From: Brachionus manjavacas
Lineage: Eukaryota; Rotifera; Eurotatoria; Ploima; Brachionidae
DNA: 64,000 nucleotides
Assembly (NCBI GenBank): GCA_019054805.1
Contig: JAHQIY010000010.1
Location: 603,501-667,500 of the forward strand
Direction: 5' to 3'
The notes beneath the pieces were generated by a model that did not search any database, was not told the origin of the DNA, and saw only the letters and a program-made list of their open reading frames with translations. Shown piece by piece: positions 1 to 14,379 of the stretch (positions are counted from its first letter, which is position 1; every line of letters begins with the position of its first letter). The position numbers and the translations under genes were made by a program.

Positions 1-3000
1 AATCCTTCAATTCGAACAAAACCAAAATGTTATAATGCACAATTTATCAAAACTTCGTTAAAAATTCTATGAATTTTAATTTGAATTTATTTCTGATTTA
101 TTTCGTAAAAGTAAAAAGTTCGTAAACATCCTTTGATTTATTTTTATATTTCTAAAAAATCAAAAACTAATAAAACTAATTCTATCTATGCTAAAATTAT
201 GAAATACAATTTTTTCTTTATCTTATTATTTTTAAAAAATTTTGATTTTTTAACCTAGTTTAGCTCATTAGAAAGTAGTTTTGCTTTTTCTTTTATTTAA
301 AATCTAAAAAATAATAATTGTTTAATAAAATGGAAGAATTTTCTTTTCTTTGGAAAAAAGAGTTGGTTAAGTTAAAAAAATCAAGTGGTCATGCTAATCA
401 AACCATGTTTAACCATAGTTTTATGCAAATTTTTTTTCTGCGTATAATTCTATTTAAAAAAAAATACTTAAAACATAGTAATTTTTTTTCTTACTGAATT
501 TTCCTTTTATAAAGACTTAAAAATGATTTCGCCAAACAAAAGAATTATTATTTTAATTTTTCCCTAATTTTTCAAAAATTTATATAAATTGTTCGAAAAA
601 AAGACATCACTGTAATCAGGCCAAAAAAGAAAAGAACAATGCTCTGCTGGACTTTATCTTTTAGTAGCAAATTATTCGGACGGAATAATTCTATAAAGGA
701 CTGAACAATATAGCAAGAGAAGCTAGCAGTAAAAATTTATCTGAGGAAGCTAAACAAGAAATTGAAAATTTACATGAGCTAAATATGAAACTTAAGCGCA
801 TTTGGGAAACATTAAGAGAGAAAGGGACAAAACTAAAAAATAATAATTTTCTGAAAATCTAAAGACTAATTTTCCGAAAATCTAAAATCTAATTTTATTT
901 TTAAATAACACGGGCATGCTATTTTGGTTTAGCAATAGGTCTCAAATATATTCAACCAGCTTCATCTGCGAAAAAAATTCCCATAGGGGAGAAAAGCATG
1001 GATAGAAAATGAGATTAGACTTTTAAAAAACCATTTTTCTTTTTTTACTTTTTGTACTTTATCATAATTTAAATTTATTTGTCCCTGTTCCTTTTTGTAC
1101 TTTCTGTTATTAATGGTAATTTTAATCATTATATTAAAACTTAAACGGGGTCCGGAGCGGAGCCCTGGTTTAGGGATTCGGGTATGCTGGAGGTAAGAGA
1201 AATATTAGTTAAATTTAAAATTGATAATTAAAATATTGATTAATTAAAACCTGTTTTTATTTAGCTTAAGTACAAAAAGGAATAGTGCCAAATTAAAAAA
1301 TATTCTGAAAAAGTAAAGAAAGCACAAAAAGGATTTTAACTTTTTAATATTCTCATTGTCTATACCTCAATAAAAATTCAAAAATTTGCTCCAAAAATTT
1401 TTTAATACTTTTCATTCTCACTATCAAAATGTTATTTTTTGTTATATACTGCTTTTTTAAAATATTGAACTGCTTATTTTGAATTTAAGCTTTTGATTTA
1501 GAATAAAAACTTCCAAAAAATGAAAATTAATTTTTTAAATTAATTTAGTAAACCTCCGCTTTATTTAAATACTATCATTCTAATTTATTATGCAAACCAT
1601 TAAAATAAGGGCCATAACAAGAGAATTTTTTTTAAATTAATTTAATTCATAAAGCTTGAAAAAAATTTTGTTTTTCATAAATCAATTTAGATTCAATTTA
1701 GAAACAACTTAACTTTATTTTTACATCGTAGTTGATCCCAACCCAAAGTCACTTCCAAGATGAGAATTAGCAAACCAATTTAATTTCTTTTTCTATTTTT
1801 TCTATAAAATCAAAAGTAATCTAAACTAAATAAAAATTGATAGACAATTATTCAATAGTGAGCAAAAACTATGAATATTAATTCATTTTTATAATGTCTC
1901 TCACCATCAACGTGTATTTCCTACGCGACGCATTTATTGATTAATCTAGATTAAAAAAATTATTATTTTAAATAAAAATTAATTTCTTATAAAAAGACTT
2001 AGTCTAATGCTATGTGATAGACGTTTAATATTAAAAACAAGACAAAAAAAAACAGGATAAATTTTTGTTTCCTCTCGATTCCATGTCCTGTAATATTCGT
2101 GTCTAGCTAACTCCTACTTACTGATTTAATACATCCAAGTTTTGACAGCATGCAAAATTTTTTACTAAATCACAAAATTGCAATAAAAAGTTCTACTTTA
2201 GTCTATATTTATATTTTTGGCTCACTTTTTCTTAACAAATATAAAATAAATTGTATTTTTAATTTGTTTGGATTTCGTTGCTCAAGAATTGTAGTTTGAC
2301 TTGCAATTAGATTTCAATTAATTTCTTTCTCTTTCTCGTTCATTTGTTTATCTTGTCGTAAAGTAATGGGCACGATTATTTAACCATTTGTTTCAAGTAA
2401 TTGCCTCTTGCAAATTGCACTCTTTGAGACAACGTCCACTACGATGTCAAATCGAAAATTGCTTCGATTGTAAATCTAGTTGCGTTTCGTTTAATTAAAA
2501 ATTTAATTATTCTCTCTTGATTAAAATAATCGCTAAGAACTCTTTTGAAATCTAATAGCTCACGAGCTTATCGATTACAGATTATCTTGAATAGAAAATT
2601 TTCGGTCTGAAGATTTTCTATCTCTATAGCTCTTAATTTTTTTTTTAATTTTTTTTGTTGGTGTTGATTTAGCCAAATTTTTTTTTGCTTATGAAATAAG
2701 AAATATAATCATGAATAGTTGCCTCATCAGAAAAATCATCAAATGTACTCAAATAGTAAATAAACAATGCCAGTTTTTACTTGCATTCAATTAAAACCAA
2801 TTGATATCAGCTTACAATTGATTATCCGTCAATTAATCCCACTGAACCAGATTCATTCTGCCTTTTTTCACTTTTTATTCTGAACCTGACAGCCTTTTGC
2901 TGCCAAAATAAAGTTAATTTTTTTATTCCCTTTTATATAATCAACATCCCTGTTACGGGGCTATGAATTTACCTTTTTTACATAAAATGTGGTCATATTA

Positions 3001-6000
3001 CTCTATAATAGCATTTTTCAAGTTAATTGTAGAAACATAAAAAAACGAATTTAAGATAAAATATTTCTGGCAAATTCGAGATATTTTTTAATAAATTTGT
3101 CAAAAAAAAGTCTAATTTAGATAATTGAACTATAAAGGGAAACTTTCGCTAATTGAGCCTCATTTAAAACTTGTTCTTGTCAAAGTGAAAAATTTTTATC
3201 TGTTTAAATTCATTTCAATTCTAAAGATAAAATTAAATAATTAAAATAGATAAATTTTAATACAAACAACAATAACAAAAAATGAATAAATCAACTTAAA
3301 TTTTGGTCAAAAAAGTCAAACAAATTGAATGAATTTTTTTCTCGTAATTTAAAGAAATATAATTTTCAAAATTATTATTTTACAATCAATACGCTTTTTT
3401 ATGCTACCATGTATTATTTTAAAAATAGTAAATAGAGAAAATTTATCACATTACCTAAAAATGCTCAATTCAATGTATCGGAACAGAATTTATTGCCTAA
3501 GAGGCTGAAATTATTTTAAAAAAATTATCATCATTTAATAAAAAATTAAAAAAAAAAAATTTTTAATTATAAAATTTAATGAAAAAAATTAATTTTTGAG
3601 ATAATTGTTCAATGCCTAGCTTGGTATTTCTATCTTCAGAAGCCTGCAATAATTATGCATTAGACTCGGTTATGGTAAAGCATGGTCTACTTATATCTAT
3701 TAAAATATCTCTTTGCATCAAATTTTAAAATTAAAATTGATAAAAACCTACTATTAATTATCAATTTGTCTATTTGTTAAAAAAACAAAGTATTTGTAAA
3801 GATGACGGCTTAAAATGTTGAAAATTAATGGTCATACTTTCATTTTATTTTTCAAATATTTATCAATTACTGACCGAATCGGCTACCAAAGGAATAATAC
3901 GCTACTTTTTTAATAATTTTGTATGGTTGTAATTTTTATAAACTTGAAAATATTTCAAAAAACAACTACATCTCCGCATGATAATAATAAAAATATTTTT
4001 GAATATTTAATTTACTGGGACTTGGAATAGAATTGTGATTTTTGGTAGCTTGATTACTTTTACCATTGCTGAATTTCAATTTGAATCTATACTTGAATTT
4101 TTTTTATTTTGAAACAATACAAAATTAATTATTAAAGCTTCAGATGTAAAATATCTTGTTTACGAGCACTTGATAAATAAAAGCTCTTAGATTCCATTAT
4201 TTAATCATAATACTCAACTGTTTGAATGAATGCTTCGAATTTTATCTTGAATAGAAATTTTGTTACATAACTCTATCAAAAAAAAGTAATTTATCTCAAA
4301 GAATATTTTGGCATTTTATTTGATATGATAGCATCTTTTTGCTGACTAATATCCGATCAATCATCATGCCAAATATAATTCTCCACTCAAGGCTATTTAT
4401 TTTGACATGAGTTCATTTAATACTTCAAAACAATATCAATTTCATGCATTTAGGCTCATGACATATGAAAAAAAAATTGTGTGATATTTTTGGGAAAATA
4501 TTTGTGAATATATTGGTTTAACTCTGAACAAACCAATACCAAAATAAAATTGAACTTAATCATTTTCAATATTTTTTCTGATTTAATAAATATTAATTAT
4601 TAAAAAAATTATTTTGAAAAAAAAAATAGATTTCTAAAATAGAAAGTTCATCGCACTTTCTTTTAGAGGGATCTTTCAACTTAAGCTGGAAAGTTTCATA
4701 GGGATCCATTTCGATCGAGCCTAAACGAAATCCACATAGCCTCAGGCATTAAATATGTTAAGAAAATAAACTAACTTAACACAGAAAAATTAAATGTGCT
4801 ACCTCTTTCTTAACAAACTAGTACTATATAATAATTGTGAAAGACAAAATAAAATTTTAATTATAATATTAAGGATGTTGTTTTAAATAAAATATTGATT
4901 GTGAAAATCTTTATTAAAAAATAGTGAGAGACAGAAAATTTACGTTTTTCAGATTCTTGTTTCTGTTTCTAGCTTTTAAAAGCCATACATTTTTAATTGA
5001 TTTAATTGTTATTTCTAAAATTTACTCTATCTTTTAAATGAAAATTTTATCTATGAAAGAGTGAATAATTTTTTATGATGTTAGTAAAAGTAGCAATAAA
5101 TAATCTAACTCATTTGGTTTTTTTTCGGAACATAGCAATTTTTTTAAAAGGAAATAAAACAATAATATTAGATATTAACAGAGTTGTATAACATTCACAA
5201 GTCAACGTCAATGAATTTAACAATTAAAATTTTTATTAATTTTAATTTTTTGCATTTTTTTTTATAAATCTTCTTCTTAAAAAAATGAAGATAAAAAAGA
5301 CTTTAAATTACTAACTGATCTGTCATCAAAATTAAACCTTGAACTATTCCAAATCTTGTGTTCATGCTTTTATATAAATTATTTTTTATTATAATAATAA
5401 AAGAATTTTAATCACTAGAAGGTCTTTCAAATGAATTTTAATCTTAAAATAATTTAACTCAAGTGTAATTTAAGATAATTTTCTATCTTATTTTAATCCA
5501 GAATCATTTTTCAGTAAAAATAAGACATGATAAAAATCGAATTAGATAGTAAGGTAGTTTACTCCGACCTCTATCTTGTGGTCAATTAGAACTAATGCTT
5601 TACTTGAACAAAAATATCCTGATTGAAAACAAGCTTGATTTGCTCAATCAATAAAGATTTCGATAAGAATTGAACTTCCCCTTCATTCAGCAAATAGTCC
5701 AGATCTTGCCCATTCTGATTATCATTTTTTCCTATTTTTCAATGACTCACTTCCTCAGTAAATGTTTTAGTTTTTTTTAGTTCTTAGAGTCAAGAATGAT
5801 GTAAAAGATGAAAAAAATTTCTAACTGCAAGTTAAAAACAAACTAAAAGTGATAAACAATTTAAATTTTAAAATAAAAGTAACCGTATCTTTTATAAATT
5901 AAAAGAATTAAAATAAAACACGAAATTTTTCAACTTTAGTAATTTGAACTGTTCGCTTTTTTCAGCAAACCTTGTTATTTGAATTTACTTTTCATTCTCT

Positions 6001-6398
6001 ATTTTGGAAAAATATCATATAAAAAAAATCAAAAAATTTTATAAAATTATGAGGTTATCTGTTCAGATAATTTCAAATTAGTTTTAACTTCAAATGTTCT
6101 CTATTCTTCAATCCAGTTCTATTCATCATTAAATTCAATTTACAAACAGCAAACAAAATGAACTGTTCTTAAACCTCATCAAAAAAATTTAAATTTTTCT
6201 TTTTTAAATTTTAAAACTTTAAAGGGAGTGCCAGGTTTTCAGCCCAAAATAAACAAAAAATTTCATTATCTTCTAAATAAACTGAATAGGACAAGCTGAT
6301 ATTTTTAACAAAAGAGATCGTTAAATTTTTGTACCCCTAAAATTTTTTTGAATTAAAAAAATAGTTTACTTAAAGTAATTAGAAATTTAAAAAATAGA
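1..6398. other. AT-rich non-coding stretch
   Basis: Long A/T runs with stops in all frames. Apart from the short coding-like piece at 689-862 and a small GC-richer patch near 1145-1200, I see no gene, RNA or clear repeat. Confidence 0.6.
689..862 (+). pseudogene. Coding-like fragment, charged helical peptide, unidentified
   Basis: One frame stays open for about 57 codons and ends in TAA at 860-862. It reads as a charged, helix-favouring peptide (for example SEEAKQEIENLHELNMKLKR), with Glu/Lys-rich heptad-like spacing suggesting a coiled coil. Composition is unlike the surrounding A/T runs, so it may be an exon or a decayed ORF. There is no convincing start codon, and I do not recognise the family. 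Confidence 0.25.
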
Positions 6399-6400
6399 TA

Positions 6401-6963
6401 CAGTGGTGATTTGATTACAGTATTTTACCAAAAATTACGTAAAATATCGTTAATTAACAAAATTTTACCACATTTTACGTAAATTAACGTAAAATCCGAA
6501 AAGTGAGAAAGAGGTATTTTACGAAAATTGCGTAAATTTTCAGGATTTTGAGATAATTTTGGTTAAATTTGGTAAAATTCAAAACGACCAATTTAAAATT
6601 CAAAATTTTTGAAAAGATGTCTTTTTTTTCGAAAAATCGAAAATTTAAAATAGTTTTTTTTATAACAATTTAAAAATAACTATTTTTTTAACCAATTTAT
6701 GAAGAAAAAACTATTTAAAATTTTCGATTTTTCGAAAAAAAAGACATCTTTTCAAAAATTTTGAATTTTAAATTGGTCGTTTTGAATTTTACCAAATTTA
6801 ACCAAAATTATCTCAAAATCCTGAAAATTTACGCAATTTTCGTAAAATACCTCTTTCTCACTTTTCGGATTTTACGTTAATTTTCGTAAAATGTGGTAAA
6901 ATTTCGTTAATTAACGATATTTTACGTAATTTTTGGTAAAATACTGTTATCAAATCACCACTG
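6401..6963. mobile_element. Palindromic MITE, Tc1/mariner-type ends
   Basis: A near-perfect foldback: arms of about 260 bp (6401-6660 and 6705-6963) around a loop of about 45 bp. The ends read CAGTGGTGATTTGA inward on both sides and are flanked by TA (6399-6400 and 6964-6965), the target duplication of Tc1/mariner elements. No coding capacity, so non-autonomous. The arms match almost base for base, which suggests a young or structurally maintained copy. Confidence 0.88.
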
Positions 6964-6965
6964 TA

Positions 6966-7984
6966 CAAGTTCGATTAATTAAATTTCAAAATTGAACAAA
7001 GTCTTAATAAAGATAACAAACTATTTTGTCCTAGTCCATTTAACTTAAATAGTCCATTAATGGCTAAGGTTTAATTCTAAAAAAAAGGGAATTTTGGTCA
7101 ATTTGTTGAGCAGAAATTTTAAGAAAATTATTTAACTGATACCCGATGGTCTCCAGGCAAATATGAAAAGGATTTAAAAATCGATTTTTTGACAATTAAA
7201 TTTTTTTTTGCTACTCGAGTATTTTAATAAAATTTACGTAACCCCTCTAATAAAATAATCTAGGAATTAATCTTAAAAAAAAAAAGCATTTATTTAATTA
7301 TTGGTTTGATGCGAAACAAATTTGAATAAATCTAAACAACATATCCTTTGAGTTATTATTATATTACCGGTTTAATTTTTTGTAATAATTCTAATTGATA
7401 AGAACGATTTTGAAATTTTCAATATTGAGTGCTTACTAGCTCGAAAGGATTTATCCTAACAAATTACTTAATTTTTCAATAGAACAATTTTTTTATCTCA
7501 CTCATTTAGACTGGAGCACACATTGAAAATCAAATATTGATTACAATTCAATGTAACTTGATTTTAATTAGAAATATGTCTTTCGTGAGCATATTTTCAG
7601 GCTTTATCAAGATTATGTGCCTAGTTCATATTTTAATTAGATTCATTGAATGCTTAGCTTATCCAAGAACACTTTAAATTACTATTCAGCTCGCGCGATA
7701 TGATGTTTTGTCAAAAAATATTGCGCCTTAATTATTTATCCATTAGTCAATACTTTTTAAGATAAAATAATTTAATTTTATTAAAAAATTTCATATTAAC
7801 TATTTTTTAAAATCAAATAAAAAATTTTAATAATTCGTTTTTTTTTTATTAATTTCTAATAAATCTACTTAGCTTGAAAAAAATTTTAAATCTAGTAACA
7901 AATGCAAATGTATGCATCTAGTAAAGAGAAGAGAAAAAATCGAGTAGTCATTTTTAAAAAATAATATCACTTCTTTCTTAGAGG
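6966..7984. other. AT-rich non-coding stretch
   Basis: Nothing recognisable beyond A/T-rich sequence between the MITE and the LINE fragment. Confidence 0.5.
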
Positions 7985-8500
7985 AGATTATAGAAGATGT
8001 CTTTGTTAGGAATGATTTAAAATGGTATTGTAGCAGCTATGAAAGCTAACCGAATGCTGGGTCAGATAAGAAATTCTTTTAAGAACCTTCTCTACACATC
8101 AATTGTGAGACCTCATCTGGAGTATAGAAGGAACCTGGAGTCCGTATTTAAAAACAGATATTAAATCCTTGAAAAAGTACATGAAAAGCTACAAAACTGA
8201 TTGATTCTACTGGAACTAAGCCTTATTAAGACAGATTTAGATACTTAAATCTTATGAGTCTTAAAAATCGTCGTTTAAGGGGAGACTTAATTCAAGTGTA
8301 TAAAATTTTAAATGGTGTTGAAAAAGCTTCTTTAATAAATGGTTATAATTTCGCTTGGAATGCAAAAAAAACTGGTCCGAGAAATAAATCGCAGAGGCTC
8401 ATTGAGATATAATTTCTTTGGAATAGCGATTCTACCAAAGTCTTACATTTAATAAGACTAAACGCTCTATACAGATACTACTACTTATACTAGTATTATT
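7985..8500 (+). pseudogene. LINE reverse transcriptase C-terminal fragment
   Basis: Translation in shifting + frames gives the typical end of a CR1/jockey-like ORF2: a DVFVRNDLKW segment, then KANRMLGQIRNSFK, then YTSIVRPHLEY, then LKNRRLRGDLIQVYKILNG. This region follows the catalytic reverse transcriptase domain. Several frame changes and stops show that it is dead. It ends near a TACTAC-like run (about 8470-8490), as do other LINE tails here. The catalytic domain and endonuclease are absent, consistent with a 5'-truncated insertion. Confidence 0.8.
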
Positions 8501-11500
8501 TTTTTACATAAAAAATATGTTGTAAAATATATATTAGCCTCAAATTTGAACAATTATTTTAGATTTTTTTCATAATGCCTATTAATAATATTTAAAGAAA
8601 TGAAAAAAAATCATTGTTAGGAGAGAATATAAAATTAATAAGAAAATTTCATATTTTTTAAAATTTAAATTTTTTTTGAAATTTTTAAATTAAATGGAAG
8701 TGAGAGCTTTTTTAAAATTATTATAATTTTTTCAAAACATACTTAACTCAAAATGTCCTTAACAAGTAAAATACAAGCTGAATTTTTAAGGTTAGAATAA
8801 ATTTACAAATTTGTCCTTTCTTAAATAAAAAATAACTAGTGATTAATTATATGAGCAGTATTGATGTCAAGAAAAATAAATATCAATTTGAGAAATTTTT
8901 TGATTTTTAAAGAAACAATCTTAGGTGAATAGAATTTTTTTGATAATTTATTTAATTTCAAAATTCAATGTGTAAAAGAATATTTTTATAGATTTGATAA
9001 ATAGAATTAAGAAAAATTCAATCAAGAGATAGCCTCTTGACCTTTACAGATGTAAAGCAGACTTGATACAAAAGAAAACTAAAAATTTTTTTAAATTTAG
9101 TCGGATTTAAAAAAAGTAAAAAGTTTAACTATTAACTGTGTATATTAAAAATTTACTATTTTTTTTAAAGACTAAATAATTTTTATTTTGTGTCCAAGCA
9201 AGGTTTTTTTTTGTTCTTTTACAATTAGAGAGACTGATTTTTTTTATTGATTTGAAAAATAATCAATGTAAACTTTATTTATTCCCAAAATAAAAAAAAA
9301 ATGCTTTTTCAGAGCTATGCAAATTGAATACTATGAATTTTTATACTTTTATACTTTTTAAAAAAAGAATGAAAAACAAATCAGGTGATTCTACGAAAAA
9401 TTTTAGCTCTTAACTTTGATACTTTTCCTAATAAAAAAATCACAGTATTAGGTTTTTACAATGCTGTTTCATGTCCATAATTAAGGTAGAAATTTTGAAA
9501 TTAAAAAAAAATCCTTATTCTTGTGAATGTTCTTTAAGAAAAAATTTAAATTAATCAAGCTCAACAAAAAAAAAATTTATTTTTTTTAAAACATATATCA
9601 TTTTTCGTATTCAACATGTTAAAAATTATTTTCAGCAGAAAAAAATGAAAATATTTATTACTAAGACTAGAAGCCTGACCGTAAAACTTGAGTTTATCAT
9701 TTAAATAAATATCATGGCAGTCGACCATAATTAATAGGCAAAAATAACTTTTTGCAATACTCAGAGCTATGCTTTTTTGTTATTTAAATCTATGACTTTA
9801 TAACCAGCCCTCAGCCTGATATCCTTGCGGCTATTTTTCAAATTTAAATTTCTTCAATTTAAAATTATTTTTAATATCCCTCACTTAAACTCGGTACACT
9901 AAAATATATTGTAAAAAAATGTTTTTGCTCACCAAAATCTGTCTAAAAAAATATTTTTTATTTAATCACAAAAAAACAAATTATCTCTAATTTTCAAAAA
10001 TACGATGATAGATAAACAAAAATTTCATACTTGCTCCCATGCATTCCTTTTGCAACCAATTTACCATATCACTACATCCGTAACTTGTTCTAGACGCTTT
10101 TTATTTGATTGAACACAACAATTTTCAAAATGAAATCTTCGCTAAGACTAACCAGAACAACAATAATTCTGATTAAAACTTAATGAATTATTTTGGAGAT
10201 CGAAATTCAACAAAATTTCACTTGAAACCACGAATTGTCAGGCTAATCGCATCAGACTCGCTTGAATTTCGATCAAAATAAAACATAAGTTGAGCTCATT
10301 CATACTTTTAAATCCTTAACTAAACGTAACACTTGTGCATATGTCTGTAATATTACCAAAATGAGAGAATAAATGAGCTTTAGATAGAAGCTTTAGTATG
10401 TAGACTTAATTTAATTAGAAACAAAACAATGGAATCGAATGACCCGCATTCCGAGGCATGATTTAGATTAGTTCTGTTCGATATGTGATATTTACTAATC
10501 TTTTTTTATCGATTCTGAATTCAATTCGTGCGCACAAGATAATCTATTCGAGACTATCTGAATGTCGCATATGAAACTACTTCTGGACATTGCTGAAAAT
10601 TGCAAAAAATAAAATTCCCTAAATAAACTCTAATAAATTTTTTCAAATTCTTAATCATCAAAACCATTTTTGCCTTAATATTTTAGGAAATTTTTGATTT
10701 TTTTTGTTCGAAAGTGTCGATTTCACTCAAAAAGAATTATTTACTGCCGTTTTGGGTCGCAGTACTTTTTACTTCCATAACTTCTTCTGGACCTTACTGA
10801 AAATTAAAAATTTTTGGAAAAAAAACTTTGAAGCCATTCTAAATTTTTGCCTTGTTTTTTAAACTTTATTCTTAGTCTAAAATTTTTGAAAATATGAAAA
10901 ATTCTTCTGGACATTACCAAAAATTGCAAAAATATTCAAATTTTAAAAAAATTAAAACAAATTTTTTAATGAGACTGAAAAACATCAAAACATTTTAAGT
11001 TATTTTATGGTTTTTTAAAGAAAAAATATTTTTCAACAATAAAGATTTTCGATATTTAAATTGCTAAATTTCATCAATTCTTTTTTCTATTTTTCAAAAA
11101 ACAAGCTAAACTGGCCTTTGAATAATTCAAATGCTTTAGAATTTTTCTTTTAATTTAAAATATCTTCTACCCTTAGAGACATTTGCTGCAAAATGAGTGC
11201 GAACATGGGACTCTTGATAAAAATTAATTAATATTCGGCCCAATTTTTGATTAGACCGTCTAAAACTAGTTGTAATAATTTTACTTTTAATCAAATTTTA
11301 GCTCAATAAACAGTCTCGGTAATTTTTCACAGCAAGAACAATTAAACACAAATAAACTTAATTCATCGATTTGTTTTAGATTAAATTTTGAACAATTGCC
11401 GATATGGTCTTAGAATTTAATAGAAAAAAAAGCTAATTTATTTTGATTATTTGAATTTGAAAATTTTAACAATTTTTTTTTAAAGTTAGACTGATATGGG

Positions 11501-12378
11501 ATGGTTTGAATGTGCCGAGAGCGCATAGCAATCGAAATTTAGCCAAATTTGAAATTAATTAAACTAAAATTGAATTTAGATGAGAATTATAAAGTAGTTA
11601 ATTTAGTTTGAATAGAGAGAAGAAAAAATTTAGAAATTATAATCGAAAGACCATGATTAGTGAGCAATGATGATTTTGTTTATTTTCTTGCGAAATGCCA
11701 GAATAATTTAGGTTTAATTTAAATTCCATTTCAAAGACCGGTAAATAGGAGTTTTTCTCTCTCTCGTATCGTTTAAAGCCATCATTCTAATCAAAGGCTC
11801 ACATAAGCCAAAAATATAACCGGTAATTATTTTGAAATTATTTTTTCTAATTCATTTGGGAAAGAGTATTTTTCTTGTCAAAATATTAAGCAACCATTAA
11901 ATATTTTGATTATAAGATTTGCTCTGCTTGTGGTCATCCTTTAATTATTTATTGATTTGTTTTATGTTTTAAATAAATTTTTATGATAAAATTTTTGCAA
12001 ATAATTAAACTCGAAAAAAATTTATAATTCATTAAAAATTAAAAAAAAATTATTTCTTTAAAAAATTAAATTGGACTTTTTAGTTAAAATTGGCCGATTT
12101 CATCAAATAAATGAAAAAAATAAATATGAAAAATTATGAAAAATGTGACCGATTTAAATGTTTCTCATGTGACTAATTCATCTCTTTTTTGCATGTTTCT
12201 TGAATTTGCTGGACGTTTTCACTTTTGCAATGCAATCTATTAGCCTAATTCTAATAATTCCTTCATTCCTAGACTCTGTTTCTACTAGGTATATCCATTC
12301 ATCCACTTTATCTCTATCGTTTCGATATGGTAAAAGTATATAGTCGATTTTATTTTTTTGTTTACCTAAGTTAAGATC
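8501..12378. other. AT-rich non-coding stretch
   Basis: No ORF of note. It holds a set of degenerate repeats at 10573-10940 (listed separately); otherwise only A/T-rich sequence. Confidence 0.5.
10573..10940. repeat. Three degenerate copies of a CTTCTGGAC motif
   Basis: A motif of about 35 bp around TTCTGGACATTGCTGAAAAT recurs at about 10580, 10783 and 10903 in the same orientation. Similar AT-rich filler, including a TTTTTGCCTT stretch, lies between copies. The spacing is uneven, so this is an old, decayed tandem repeat or the remains of duplicated elements. Confidence 0.4.
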
Positions 12379-13110
12379 CTATTTATTTATTTATTTCATT
12401 GAGCGCCTTGTAGGCGATGTAAAGTTAGAAAAAAAAAGAAGATAAAACAATAAAATTTGATAGTTTCTAATAAATAAGAGAAATCTTATTTTTTTTTTTA
12501 TTCAACAAAATTATTATTTATTTTTCAATTGAAATAAAAATAAAGCAACACTATGTTTTCTTGCAATACATCCTCATGTGCAGTTCACTGCGCTTATTTC
12601 TGATACAGTTTGCGAGAATATTTTAGTATCATCTGCATACATTTTGACAACATTCTCAATTCCTTTAGGTAGATGATTGATATACAAAACGAACAATAGT
12701 GGACCAATCACTGACCCTTGTGGTACACCGCTAAAAATCTCAACCTAATCCGACAAAATTTCATCTTGAACAACTTGTCTTCTATTTTTCAAGAAAGATT
12801 CAATCCATTTTAGTGTCATCCCATCAAAGCCATACGCTTTCAATTTAGCTATTAGTTGTCTGTGCGGAACAGTATCAAATGCTTTCGCAAAATCTAGCAG
12901 AATTACATCAACAGGAATACTTTTGTCTAGACTCATTGAGATGAAATCTAGAGTTTTCAGAAGATTAGATGTACATGACTTTTTCTTGACAAATTCATGC
13001 TGTTCTTTAGATATAATATTGTTCTTATAAAGATAGTCTTCCATTTTGGTTCTTATAATGCTTTCCATAATTTTGCATGGAATTGAAGTTAAAGACACAG
13101 GACGCTATTA
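12379..13110 (-). mobile_element. LINE fragment (CR1/jockey-like), near-identical to the 18.3-kb copy
   Basis: On the minus strand, 13110-12588 encodes the middle of a reverse transcriptase: fingers/palm start (SLTSIPCKIMESIIRTKMED), the catalytic DFAKAFDTVPH motif, the GVPQGSV motif and the YADDTKIF active site. It matches 18256-18789 on the plus strand almost base for base, so both copies are recent. The minus-strand 3' side ends with a small stem (GCGCC/GGCG) and an (AAAT)n-like tail at 12379-12400, typical of a LINE 3' end; the segment between is deleted or replaced. One base missing near the KNRRQ segment and a stop in the WVEIF segment break the frame. Confidence 0.85.
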
Positions 13111-14379
13111 AAGTATTTAAGTTTTTAAGTTTTTGATGAAGTGGCTTTTTGCTGTCTCATTTCCTGATGGTAGATTTATACTGTTTATTCACTTTGTTGT
13201 GATTGATTTATATCCCTATTCTTATTTTATTCTATTATGTTTTTTTTTGCTGGTGACTAGCTCAGCTCATTTGCAAGGTAGCTTTATGAGCATTTTCTTA
13301 GGTTTTCCAGAAATTTGAACTTTTGAAGCCATTTCATTTGTTCGACTTTCGTCGTCTTCTAATCTCTGGAATTCATTTCCAAAAATACCTTTTTGTGACC
13401 TTATCAAGTGTACCAGCTTTGTACACTAATTTTTTCAAGGTAAACTTTTCAAATAGGTACCATATAAATAAAAATGTTTTTTCTGCTTCTACCACTTTTG
13501 ACCGGATTAAAATCAATAAAATATTTTCATAAATCTTTATTTAAGTTATTGAAGGTTCTGATGTTATAAATGTATTTTATTTCGAAGCATCTAACTTATG
13601 AGATTATTTATCGTTGAACATTAGTTGATACGCTGTTTAATAAGTGAAAATTCAAACAAAAATCTAAAAGACATAATTAAAATTGTATTAAATTGAATTC
13701 TATTAAATTGTTTTCTGAGAAGAAGATAGTATACTGGTTAAATTTAATTTTGAATTAAAATTTGAAAATATATTGAATTTATCTTTACAAAAAATGGAGT
13801 AAAAATTAACAAATAAAATTAAGAAAACTTTTTTCGAAGAAATCGTCATTTGAGAGTTCAAAAAATTCTACAGAAATCACAACAGTAAAAGGTGTAAAAA
13901 TTCTAATAATCAGTATTTTGTTGTTTTTTTTATTAAAAAAGTCTGACAAACAAAAAATAATATTTAAAAAAATTAAAATAAAATTGGCTGTTGAATAAAA
14001 ATATTGTATTTGTATTAAAATAAATCAAATTTCAATCAATTAAAAATCCCATAAAATTTTCAAATAGGATTCGATAGATAGAAAAATTGCTAAAATACAA
14101 ATGTCAAAATACAAATATTTCAACAACAAACAGAAATCAAAAACTAAATTAATTTTTCTTAATTTAAAAAAAAGTTATTTTTAACCGTTTTTAAAAGAAT
14201 TATTTCCATCGATGTTCATTGAAAGCTTTATTTTTTGGTTTAGTAAGTTTTGTTAATTTGAATTGTTTACATATTGATTCTGGTTCAAAACTGCCTTCGA
14301 ACTCATTTCTGTTTTGATGAATTGCTTTTTTGAATCGGTGTTTTCAGGAGTCTCGCGTTTCGGTTAATAGACTGGTGAT
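13111..14379. other. Non-coding stretch with unassigned open frames
   Basis: 13130-13530 has fewer stops than expected on both strands, including a minus-strand stretch reading KFTLKKLVYKAGTLDKVTKR. I recognise no family, and neither strand keeps a continuous frame. The rest is AT-rich filler. Confidence 0.3.

Noticed and set aside
13133-13532. Plus-strand hydrophobic ORFs as membrane proteins
   Set aside because: Phe/Leu/Ile-rich because of base composition; no start context, no continuation and no recognisable family. The other strand reads equally well.
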